A program made the translations under genes and the position numbers. A DNA stretch of 64,000 nt, taken from Pterobdella sp. o SKG-2022 (taxonomy: Eukaryota; Annelida; Clitellata; Hirudinida; Piscicolidae). This document shows positions 46,629 to 58,332 of this stretch, piece by piece (the first letter of the stretch is position 1; the number at the start of each line of letters is the position of its first letter). Where the stretch lies: assembly GCA_964035795.1 (NCBI GenBank), contig OZ038321.1, positions 11,187,093 to 11,251,092 on the forward strand, in the 5' to 3' direction. The notes below the pieces were generated by a model. The model worked only from the letters and a program-made list of their open reading frames with translations. It did not search any database and had not been told where the DNA came from.

Positions 46629-48124
46629 CTAGTTTGTGAGGAGCTTTTACAGAGCAATAAATCACAAGCAAAAAAGACCATAAATTACTTTTTATAAGCA
46701 GTCCATTCTTCGCACTGTGTGAAATTGTGACACGCACGCGTTACAATGGACCGCACCAAACCCCTTTGTTTTTACAGATATATTCTTTTCAACTTTTGAT
46801 CATACATGTAGTCTTTCAGTCACGATTGGGTCTGACATCAAAGAACTCTCCCAATTAAATCCCTTTTGTAACACTGTGGCACGTGTGGCAACTCCTATCA
46901 AATTACTCTGGTAGCTTTCATCATTTTTTCTATTGACATTCTTCAAAACTCTTGAATATTCAATGTTATTCAAAATAAATAAACTAAAACCCTCTAATGG
47001 GTCGTTTGAAATGACTTTTATTCAAAATAATTGGATCGAACTAAGAAACTATTTTTCAATTTTCTTTATTTTTAGAACTTATTTTCAGATTTTATTCTTT
47101 GCCAAAACATCGAGCTTATATGAAGTTCGACCTTTGTAAATTTTAATCGTTTTTCTTATCGAGTGGCGTAGTAGAGATTATCATGGTAAGAACAATTAAT
47201 TTCTACATCACGTTTTTGTAAAATAAAAAAAATTTTTTTTTACGTATTAATATGAATGAATATTTATGTAAAAAATTTTAAACCATCGAAGCTCTAATCT
47301 CGTATGAGAACAAGAGACTGATTAGTTAGTCTATTGATATTCTAATGACTCAGTTTCAAATAATTTTAAAACAAAAATCAGAATGGCTTAATGTCTAAAC
47401 ATTAACGATATAAAATTAATTCAGAAACAAAAAAGCAAGTACTAAACAAATGCATATTACGACACATCAAAAATTTCAACTCTTAAGGACTTTCAAGTCA
47501 AATAAGTTTAAGACGAGTTTCAAAAAACTTTTTAATACTTTTTATTAAAGTTATAAAGTTAAATGATGCTACTTATAGCAATACCTGAAATTAATATTGT
47601 GTAAAAGATTTGTGAGATTGAATGATAAGTGTTTAAAACGTTAACTTTTGATGTTTTAGTATAAGATTAAAAATGTTGAGAATTTCAACATTCATCTAAT
47701 CAGGTCTATCAATATAGCTCTTGGTTAGACCTTGAATATGCCACTTAAAACATCGGTATTAACGATAAAACATCAGACGTAAAATCTTTTTAGTCATTCA
47801 AATTGATTGAGTATAAAATATACTGTTAAATGTGAAAATTTGATAAAATTCGAAGCTTCCTAAAGATATATCTGAATATATCACCCGAAGTTGATAAAAA
47901 ACTTTATTACGACATTTAAAACAAAACAGTATAAATAATAATTTCATATTTTCAAAAGAAATTGTACAGTTTTATATTTTCACATTTTTTATACATTATG
48001 AACAAAAGCTATATCTTCACCTCATGAAATGAACGATCAATCTTATTCCCATCAAAGTCCTAATCCATGTACACAAAAAATACTGAGCAAATAGTGTAGA
48101 AATTAATATTTTTAGATCAAAGAA
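46629..48124. other. Intergenic region, no gene seen
   Basis: AT-rich sequence upstream of the nuclear receptor and downstream of the GT62 gene. A reversed AATAAA at 47903-47908 could serve the GT62 gene. No other recognisable feature. Confidence 0.45.
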
Positions 48125-50434
48125 TCACCAATGAATGACGAAGACATTGGGTAGGCCATAAGGGGAAGTGCCATACACATTCGAGGCCATTTTAGCCAGG
48201 CCTTCTGTCTCAATGTGGTGGTCGTAAATGAAAGGTGGGAAAATCAGGCCTGCGAGGAAGAATGTTTCATATACATTTAATTCTATGAAATAAATCTAAA
48301 AAATTTTTTCTACTTAATAAGATAGTTTAACAAATTTGAAATCACATTAATGCATTGTAAAATAAAAATTTAAAAATTTCAATTGGTATTTTCAATAATG
48401 CTTTTCCATATATACAAAGCGCTTGCTACAAATTTAATGTAGCGAAAACACGGTGGAACAGGTGCTAGTTGTCGGCCAAGCACGGGATCGAGCCCGGTGA
48501 CTTTAAATAATTAGTCTAATGCTCTACCAGCTGAGCTATAGAGGAAAGTTTTTCTATGCTATCAGAAAAGTAATGATGTAACCTTTTCTGTGCAAATCTG
48601 CATTGACCAGTAAGACACAAGCCCCTACTCCATCTAGTTTAACGAGCAAATTGGGCTTTTGAACTTTCTTCTTTTTTCTCTTTTTTTTTATTTTTTCCAA
48701 GTTTTCAAAAGACTTTTTCAGTGAAGTAATTTTAGAGTGAGGTTTTTTCACATTCGATCCATTTGATTTGGTTAAGTTGCTAATTAATTTTGCATTTATA
48801 TCTGATTTGTTCTCTTCAAATTCAAAATCATCTAAACTTTTTTGTTTTTCATTATTTACCTTTTCTAATTTTTTCATATCAGGAATTTTTTGACTACTTT
48901 CATTTACTTTTTCACCCACAAAACTTTCATCATTTCCACCACTATTGTCATCATAACCATCATCAATATATTCTTCATATTCTTGTTCTTCAAACCTCAA
49001 ATCATTAATGTACTTCCGATCAGTCTCCCCGTAACCTTCTAACATCAGATAGTTTGGACTTTTTTTGGCAAGATTGTTGCGTGAAATATCAGTTTCCTGC
49101 CATGTATTCCTATCGTATACTGAGGTTTTATTGTGGGCAGATGTATATAGACAATTAACAGTGACTATATCTCTTTTACATGATAGTAAGTGTTCTATAA
49201 GGTCTTCTGGCGCTAACCTGTTAAATTTAATTTTTTTTCCGTTTAAAAAAAAATTAACAGAAATATGTAAAGAATTATTAATCAAGAGTTTAAGGTTCAA
49301 GCTCAAAACACAAAATATAAGCTTGAAAGTTTTAATTAAAAATTCAGAGTTTTGGAACTTTCTCGAATTTTGGTGACATTACTGAAAAAACGAATTCTTC
49401 ACTTGATGTCTACGTCAATCCATAGAACCCATTTGTTATCCCCTACACCCTTGCTCAACAACTGGTTGCGAGCCATCGCCAAGTGGGACCTTCTGGACAG
49501 CTGATAATCATAATCGTGTCGAGAATTGCCACTAGGGACCAGCTGCCTACCTTCGATTCGATTAAAGTTGTTTGAGGTACGTTTACTCTATTGAAAAATC
49601 AACTTATTCTTTTTAGTATTCGAAATTATAACATATTTTTAGGTTAGTTTTAATCTTTGATGATTAATTTTTTATTGATTTCTACTGCGTTTAGTTTTTC
49701 AAAATTGAATTTCAAAATATTTGTAAAGACATACCTAAAAGCCTTATAACTTCTACTTGTTTGAAACAGTTTTTAAGCACTTCAACGTAAGCTTTGGCTT
49801 CTTCAAACGTTCCATCGTGACTCGAGTCTTCGCCAAGCAACACAGAAATGAGGTAGTGAGGATAGGTGAAAGAACATAGTAATCTGAAATAATTCTCTAT
49901 TTTTTCCTTAGCGTTTGAAATTGGCGTTATAATGACGATTTTATCTCCGTAATTGAAAGGTAGTTGATGCTCTTCAAGAGTTATGACTGCTTCTCCACTA
50001 TTTGTTTTCAGTTCATGGTTTAGTTGTTGTGTTTTGTTCAGTTGGTTTTTTTCTGATATATATTTTTGAGTTTTTCTCCATTCACTGAGCGGAGAAATAG
50101 ATTTGAAATGCTTCTTATACCATTGTATTTCAGAGTTATTTTTATCGATGCGGTATTTCAATGGGCATCCTTCAGAGAAAGAGCATTTTGATGCGTTTTC
50201 AAGCAGTGGCTCATCTTGCTTTGAAGCACCATTTTCACTCCTTCCATGCCACTTTCTTATATCATTTTCTCTCAATTTCACTTTCCTTTTTCTAGCTTTT
50301 ACTATGAATACTTCTTTCGAATAAGGTTTAGAGAAATAATCGTTTTGAAAGTATTTTGTTACACTGATTATGAAAATTATAAAGAAAACTACAATTAAAA
50401 TGACTAAAATTTTTTTCACCATTCTTGGACTCAT
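48125..50434 (-). CDS. GT62 (Anp1/Mnn9-type) glycosyltransferase, type II membrane protein
   Basis: Exons on the minus strand: 49735-50434, 49403-49550, 48583-49217, 48125-48249; phases join to 535 residues. N terminus: short basic tail MSPRMVKK, then one membrane segment (about 9-26), as in Golgi type II enzymes. The catalytic domain follows the Anp1/Mnn9/Van1 family in order: KIVIITPISNAKEKIENYFR; FTYPHYLISVLLGEDSSHDG; SRRSHLAMARNQLL; WVLWIDVDI with the DxD motif at 279-281; RDIVTVNC; NTWQETD; LMLEGYGETDR; LDGVGACVLLVNADLHRKG; IFPPFIYDHHIETEGLAKMA; YGLPNVFVIHW. Fungal relatives are mannosyltransferases of mannan synthesis; the substrate here is unknown. An acidic/Lys-rich insert of about 130 residues precedes LDGVGA. 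Intron 3 carries a SINE. Confidence 0.92.
48416..48540 (-). mobile_element. tRNA-derived SINE copy in GT62 intron 3
   Basis: The minus strand reads a good tRNA-like head: TATAGCTCAGCTGGTAGAGC (48540-48521) as A-box region and GGGCTCGATCCCG as B box. The same body as the 22603-22795 copy follows: CTGTTCCACCGTG, CGCTACATTAAATTTG, TAGCAAGCGCTTTG. The two copies share this body but not its length. Confidence 0.78.
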
Positions 50435-51025
50435 GGATAGGCTGTGAAAATAGAGATTTTATGTACGCACAATAAACTTGTTTACATAATGATTATTTCA
50501 ATCCTGCTGAACAACCCATCGATCAATATGTGAAGACAATGATGACAAAATCGTGGTTGTAGCGGTGAAGTGTGAAGCTTTGAACAATCAACTATTATTT
50601 ATCAATAAAAACACAGGTGATGTCCCAGGGCTGGGCTTTATTCGTCCGAAAATGAAGATTCGAAACTTTGAAAAAAAAATTCGATGTTTTTATTTTATAC
50701 AAATCAGTTGTTAAATAAAGTTAATAAAATTTCAAAGTGAATTATTCAACAAAAATCAACAATTAATTATCACTATTTATTTAATAGGAACGCCCATCGT
50801 AAACACATTAAAGTAAGTGTAAATTATATTATGCACCAATTTTTTAAAACTTCAAATGATTTTACAAATAAGTGTATATATTGCCTAAAGAATTGCATTT
50901 TTTCGTTTTGGCGTTGCTAGCAACTTTTCTTTCAATCAGGGAACTGTACAAAACTGTCCAAACAGAAAAATATTCTAGTTTCGAACTTTACCGTAATTAA
51001 ATATTAAACACTACTCAATTATCTA
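50435..51025. other. Spacer between KIF26-type gene and GT62 gene
   Basis: 590 bp between the KIF26 stop (51026) and the GT62 start (50434), both on the minus strand. A reversed poly(A) signal at about 50775-50780 could end the kinesin transcript. The GT62 promoter should be here. No ORF. Confidence 0.45.
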
Positions 51026-54000
51026 TTATATATTACCTTCATTATAGAAAGTTCCATCTAAACTTGAAGTCTTCTTTTTTATTTTTGCATTTAAACAAAA
51101 TGAAGCTAGAGAAACTGCTTTGATTGAAGCTGCAGCAACAGCGCCACAAAAGACCGATTTATCAAGTAGCATGGAGGTTCTACGTTCATATGATTCTCTT
51201 TCATTCATGCGATTATTTTTTTGAATCTTAATATCCGAGGGATGTGTGTGAGAGGTATTTTTTGGAATCTCTTCTTCACATCTTCTTGAGAGATTGTTAA
51301 GGGTTTTTTGATTCGAGACTACATGCTGCTCTGAAGTGGGTGGTTTGTCATGACATGGGGTGTAAACGAAATCATTTGATTTGACCAACTGGTTTTTATT
51401 AGATTTTTTAAACTTTTTTTTACTTTTAAAAGGCGACAAATTTTTTGAAGGTTTTTGAAAGTTACAAACATTAATTTTCTGGTTACTGTGGTCGTTCGTT
51501 GCCTCCTTCATTTCTTCTTTCTTGTTAAAGAAAACACTTGTTTTTAATTCTGATAAATTTGTTTTATTGTCACAGTATGCTTTGAAATTAGTTTTCAAAT
51601 TTAGTGTTGGTGCAAAAACTTTGTTTATTGGTATCTGTGAATATTTTTGGTGAGAGTTACTTTTAATTTTCATGTTTGTTTCATTCAATTTAAAATTATT
51701 ATCTAACATTGAACTTGTCACAGGGATTTTTGATTTTTTGGGAGTTAATGCTTGGCCGTATAGAAAACCTGTTGTCTTGCTAGGGCTTCTTTCTTCCAAC
51801 ACTTTACTGTTGTTGTTTGTTTTTAAATTTATAATTTTCGAGTTTTCTCTACTGTTTTTATCAAGATTAGTAAGATTTTTTTTGTTTCTAAATAAAAGAG
51901 GTGTTTTCAGTTTTTGTAAGAGACTTGGTTTTTGGTACATTTTTGAAATTATCATGTTAGATTTTTTGCTTTTACTTTGCGAAACTTCCAAAAGGCTGAT
52001 CTTTGGTTCAAACGTCGGAGCTGATGAATTTATTGATATACTGTTTTGTACGAGCTCTTCTTTAATTTCATTTATCTGTTCTTTATTCAAATTTTCAACA
52101 GATGTTTCGAAAGAAGCCTTATTAGAATTATCGTCATTAATCGAAGTATCAGGATTATCAAAACTCGAATTGGGCTCGATATGTCGTGAAGAGGAGACGT
52201 TGAGAGCATTAATGATATTTTTTTGATGGTATGATGGACTGATGCACGAAGAGGCCTCTCCACCCCCCTCGATCGTATCTCTGATGTTTATTTCATTCGA
52301 TAATGCATCGTAATTTTCACTAACAAAACTGGAAGCATCATCAGCGGTAAAATTTTTTTGTGGTATAATTTCATTTGTTTCACCAGCTCTAATTATTTTT
52401 TCAGATATATTAATGCTACAATCTTCATCTGAATCCAGCATTTTAATTTTCGATACAACGGCTGTTTTGACAGTTTCTTTCGATACAGAAATCTGAAGTT
52501 TTTCATTGAAGTCAGATGCATTGCCACTTAAGCAGTTAACTTTGGAGTTTACACTGTTGTTTAAAACACAACCATCGTGGTAGAATTTTCCGCAGTTTGT
52601 ATAATTGCACTCCTCCAAAAAGTGTTCTTCAAAATTTTCTGAATCCTTATCGGTTTTGCTATTAAGGCAACAATGCCAGTCAGTAGAATTTTTCGTCTGC
52701 AAAGATTTTTTTAAAGAAGTGCATGTACTGATATTCCAAATGGAATCATTTTCTTGTTCTACCCGTTTAGCTAAAGTGTCTTCTTGTAAGTTTAATGTAT
52801 TTCCTTTAAGTTGAAGACCATCACTACCATTATGTTCATAAATTTCTAAGTTCTGATCCATTTTGATTTCATACAAAGATTCTCTGTTAGTTAAATACAT
52901 GGAGTTATCGTGGGTTCTTAGAACTGCCTTCAACGTCCCGTCGTTGTCTTGTTGAGTTGGATCGATTGCTTGTTCAACAACAGAATCTAAGTTTGGCCTA
53001 AAATCATCTTTTTTTGCACCGTTTTGGTGATTCACCAAAACTTCATGTGAATGATCACCATTAAATTTGGCTTGATTGAAGTGTAAAACATCAAATTTTT
53101 CAAGTGTGGCATATGGAGTGGAGTGATCTACTGGCACCCCAGAACTTGTGGGGGAAAAATCGTCAAAACTCAAATTGGCATTTTTTGCATGGTTTATTTC
53201 ATTGAATGGCATGTTGCCACTGACCTCTTTCACGTCAGTGTTTTTGAGAGCCATTTCACTATTGCCGGTAATAATGTAGTTTGTTGAGCTGTCTATGTTC
53301 TGTTCAAGTTTAGTAAAAAAATTGTTATTTAGTGAAGAAACTTTAACAATTTTTGAAAACTTAGACAGTGGTGGAATAGCTATAAAAGAGTCTGGACCGT
53401 CAACCCATTTTTCACCACCACCCATCAATTCAGTACCATCGAAAGATCCCATGTCAATTGCATTTTTAATGTCTTTAATTCCTAAATTATTCATTTCGAA
53501 TTTTTCAGAACTGCTAATAAAACTATTTTTCACATTTGGGCCATCAATCCAAAGTTCCTTCGTGTTATGTCGACTTTGATTGAAATTTCGTTTGACTAAG
53601 TTATTGTATTTTATTTTATAGTTCCTAATTGAAATTTTGTTAGTTTTTTCAAAAGATAAATCAGTATTTGAAACTCCATTGTTAAGATCAGAAAATTTAT
53701 TTGTGCGTTCAGCCAATATTTTCCTTTGACAATATGCGGGTGCAGAAACGGTGGAAGAAGGGTTTGATTTGTATGTTCTTCTACGTTGATATTTTTGCTG
53801 TTGCATAATTTGTAATGGTTGAGTGCTTTCTTCAAACACGGGATCAAGAGCGGCGCAAGAAAGGGATTGTGGAGTGGGTCTGAAGCCATCATCAGAATCC
53901 AAGCTTCCTGCAGTCGAAAGTTGTTCTCCGTCTGATGTTTGGAAACCACCCTCACAAGCACTGCTGTAAAACAAGGTGCCCATGCGAACCCCCTTTCTGG

Positions 54001-57000
54001 TTCTCCTACCTCCTCCAGACTCTGAACATGCACCACTTTTTGATGAATTCTTTTTGCGTCCACTTTTATTCATTTTTGCCGCTAAATGAAGCAATTGATA
54101 GGACTCTTTCAAATGAGAGTTTTTGTTGCTAACGTGTACCAAAACACTAGTGTGACCATTAGAGGATGTCATCATTGTCTTCAGTAGAGCAGCTGTTTTA
54201 TTCTCTCTATAACATTAAATCGTTTATTTATAAAAATGTCATTAAATGTAATATTCATAAATTAAGCCAATATAACCTAAAAGGAATTTCCCTTTGTCCG
54301 CTCAACAAAGCTAATATAACAAGCCCGAAAGAATTTAAAGTCATACCACCAGGAACATTTGAACTATGCTTACAGTCTAAATCTATGAAACTTATCTTGT
54401 ATATTTTCTCATAGAAATTTTTACTGATGTTATTATTGGCACTTTGAAATCGTCGAATTAAATAAATGATGAAGAAAGTGTGTATGGAGGAATCGGTAGA
54501 ATCTGCGAATGCAATAAACAAAATTATAAGGAATTTTCACGATATCGGTTCAACAGGTTTTTATACTCTCTATCTTATTTTAAAATTAAAAAATAATATA
54601 ATGAAATAACCAGAAGAGATTTTATTGGCCAGTATAGAGTCGATGACGTGGCCAGCATGTGAGATATTAAAGATTTCACATCTGTTGAGGCCCTTCAGCT
54701 GAGTGCCATCGCTGTTCATTGATATGTGCGCACCTAGCGAGTATTAGTTTAATTTGAAAAACAAAGAATATCTCATTAGTTGAGCGAAAGGAAAGGTTGA
54801 TGATTCAAGTGCTTTTGAACCTCATTCAATATTTCATTTTGGAAATTCTAACCTGGATTGAGAAGATCTTTGATGTTTTTTGTGGTTATTTGGAAAGCCG
54901 AAACAGCTAATGAGCAGGAGTTTTTAATATTATGAGGCGTTATGTTCAAATTATTATTAGTGTTATGATGCTCAGTTAGTTGGCACATCCACGACAAACA
55001 GGTAGCAATCAAGCCAAAGGATGTCTGACCATCTAAGCACCCAAACATCGACTGTTCTTTCTCTATAGAATATTTTATATCATATGTTTCAAGTTTTCGA
55101 TATTTTTATCTTGTTTCCGTTTTAAAAATTTTTTAAATGAAAATATAGGTTTGATAAAAGAGATTTAAGAGAAATATAATTGTTCAATTCCTTTAAAATA
55201 ACATCAAATAACGCGGCTCTAGCAAGTTGATTTCAAAGAGATAAAGCTAAACAAATTTTGCACTAAAAGTTATATTTTATTTCATAATTTAGAAAAAAAT
55301 TTACTTTTAAATATTTCAAACTAAAAATTGATTTCAATTAAAATGCACTTGTTTTAAAATAATCTAAATGATTTATAAATGTTATTGCAGTTTCTAAATT
55401 TTACATCAAAATGAGGTTTGGTAGATACTTGTTGAAAATATAAAAGCTATATTTTTTGTGAGTTTATCCTTATCATAAAGTTGAGTACAATAAAATCATT
55501 ACAATTTTAAAAAGATTTCCATGTCAAATAATTTGTATATGATTATGTAAATGAGGTAAAAGATTTTTTTATTATTGAGAGTTTGAAACGAATTTTTTCC
55601 TAAAGACTGAGAAGTTAAATATCTTTTCTGAAATAATTTCGAAAGATTAATCTTTATGTACTCTTATTTATGATTTTGAATCCAAAAACCTGAAAAATCC
55701 AAATGAAAACACGTTTGAAGCAGAACAAATATGGAATTGTTAAAGCAGTCAATTGGCTGCAACGTCTTTTTAATTAAAATTTGTTGATGTTTGTGGATTA
55801 TGCCTTCCATTTGCAATAAAACATTCCCAATTATTTAAACAAACTTAAAGTTTCCATTGAAAGTTTAATTTAGAAAAATTTGATATCAGATTAATGGATT
55901 GAATTGGCTGGCCACATTTTTCAAAGTTATAAAACAGCCATAAAACGGCCAATCTTATCTGAATAAAAACATTATTAACGACAATGAAAATGCTTTTTAA
56001 TTAAAAGAACAAGGAAAGAGGCTGAGACAAAGTAATAAAAGTGGTCTTTCATTATAAAAAAGTTTTAGTATCAAAAGCATCTTCAAAAATGAATTGAATT
56101 ACATTTTTTTTAAAACAAAGTAATTTGTGAAACTGTAGAAACATTGTCATTTAATACTTGGAAAAAACAACCTCATCTCCGAGTTTAAGAAAATAAATAA
56201 AATATTTCTGTAAACTGTTTCTCATAAATATTAAAATCAATTTATTAAATATATACTCGACCAAATTTTACAAGAACTCCACAAGTTAATTTCTATATAA
56301 GTCATAACTCTAGAAGTGACTAATGATGTTATAGGACCTGTCCTGGAGTGGCCGTAAGAAAGGAAGCAGGTGTCGTAGCCGTTGAGAACCCCATTCACCA
56401 CATCAGCCAAGCTTTCCTCGCACAGGTCATTCTTAATAATACCCCATTCATATGAATTGATAATGCATCTTATTTCGGTTTTATTTACATTATTATTGAC
56501 GATAACATTTGAGCTATGATAGGAGTACTACTGGACTAATGATAATGAATAATATTGCAGTCACAGATGCTAATCGTGAAGAGAGTTCTGTTTGGCAGAA
56601 TAAAGGATACTATCTCAAATATGGGCTAGGTAAATTTCTTCATATATCTGACCATCTATTTGTTGTGCAAGCTTTGTATTCCAAGTACTTACACATCAAA
56701 ATGTATGAATTATTTGCGATTGGATTTTTTTAAAGAGTAAAACTTCTCAATCTATTGATTCAAAAAATAATTCATTAATCTACTTATAAACGGATATGAA
56801 TATTGATTTTAAAAGTACATTTGTATTGAATTCACATGAAATCACAAGAGCATATCTACAGAGCCGTTGAAAAATATAAAGCCAAACAAATTATTCATAA
56901 AGGCCACTTATTCATCGCTTGAAATTTATTCGACATCTCAAAATGCACAACAAGCAAACTCACCGAAGAGTCGTCATCATCGAATATGGCGTCGTAAGCA

Positions 57001-58332
57001 AACGCCTTTGGGAATTGGACGGGTCTGTTGTAGGAGGAAAGAGGATTAAAGACTGTGACATGTCTTTTGAATGGATCCACCGATATGCAGGCAGATTTTT
57101 CGTTGTTCGATCCGTTTATTTTAACCATGATTTTCACCTTTGTATTATACAAGGTATTAAAAATTTTAAACTTCTTCATAAAAATTAATGTTCAGGTTTT
57201 CAAAAGTACATTACTACATACATACATGTCTGAAAAGTCGAATGAAATACGTGAAACATTTTGGGTGAAATTAGAAAAATGCTCAAAGTGTAACATAATT
57301 TTGAATAAAAAATAACTTTTAAAATAAAATGGCAATGTTTGTTTTGTTTGTTATCTGCATAAAGTTCATAACTAGCGAACTCAAGTTTCAAAGAAAGTAA
57401 TTCAATTATTCCCTACGTTATCATCCTCATATCAACTGGCATTTTAATCAGGTGCTTACAATTTCAATGGTTTTCAATTAAATCCTAGATTTATATTTTA
57501 TTCATTATCTTAAAAAATAAAATTAGAGATTAATATTGAAGTGATAAAAAATGTGTTACTTTTGAAGAATTAGAACAGCGAAGAAAAAAGTTTTTGGACA
57601 GAGGGGGAGGTAAGGAAGAGAAATGGTGGAAAAAAGAGTTTGTGCTTATCAATGTTTGAAGTGGTTGTTGATATGGAGGGAATATGTTTTTTTGGATAGG
57701 TTGCTTCAAATTGCCAATATTAAAGTTTTCTTCAAGCTTTTTAACGGACACTTTCTCTATAGATTTTTTCCTAGTCGATAATCCGATCTTCTGAGCGGCC
57801 CTGCATACAGTAAATTTAGTTTATTGGAGTTTCAACTTAAAAATTTAATTTGTGTAGTAAGAATTTAGCCTGAACAAAATTTTTAAATTTGTTTAACACA
57901 AAAGTATGAATTTCTCAAAGGCTTGAATTTTGAAGTTCATGAATGGTAATGATATTAGTGTATATGTCTGTATTGAGCATTTATAAGGCTTAAGTGGGAT
58001 TTTTATTGTGCTGTGTCAGTTTGTATAACTCGCCTTGATAAAAAGGATGAAGAGGATGAAGAAATAGTCTTTTGATGTTGCGGCGAATAGAAAAGTGGTA
58101 CATTAGAGAGTTGAGAACTCATTTGTGGTGAGAACCTTTGTTGAAGGTTTTGAGAGGAGAACAAGAGTTGTTTTTGCGGTGATTTCGAATCCAACTGATG
58201 ATTTTGTTCATCGAACACTAGATTTTGGTTGCATTTTTGTTGTTCAAATTGATTATTGTTACCATGGTACCGCTGAGGTTGTTGTTTATTGGTGGGGAGA
58301 GGGGGTAGAGGAGAGTGGATAACAGATTTCAT
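51026..58332 (-). CDS. KIF26: KIF26/VAB-8-type kinesin-like protein
   Basis: Atypical kinesin-11-type motor linked in animals to cell and axon guidance signalling; known KIF26 motors lack normal ATPase activity. Exons on the minus strand: 58034-58332, 57560-57800, 56964-57137, 56338-56431, 54853-55062, 54611-54733, 54277-54502, 51026-54206; phases join to 1515 residues. FLSRAAQKIGLSTRKKS across the first junction matches FIRAAQKLSLASKRKK of human KIF26. The motor starts VKIMVKI, then ISVDPFKRHVTVFNPL, KAFAYDAIF, and the degenerate P-loop GHSRTEKEQSMFG (human GHAKLGKSYTMIG). Then TQLKGL, HTFFIIYLI, KISFIDLDC, GLVILALLSGQREIPFREN and TSVLVHVSNKNSHLKESY. Exon 8 adds a 1-kb-residue-scale Asn/Ser-rich tail with RRTRKGVRMGTLFYSS. 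The first donor is GC. A donor-like GAAG|GTAATA at 51037 leaves a further 3' exon possible, and the N terminus could extend upstream. Confidence 0.9.

Noticed and set aside
48416..48540. A functional tRNA gene (good A and B boxes on the minus strand)
   Set aside because: The acceptor stem does not pair and the sequence continues into a body shared with the copy at 22603-22795, so it is a SINE head.
48125..50434. Fungal contamination as the source of the GT62 gene
   Set aside because: The locus is flanked by and continuous with animal genes, has animal-like introns, and intron 3 carries the SINE family also present beside and within RAD50. Transfer or old inheritance remains open.
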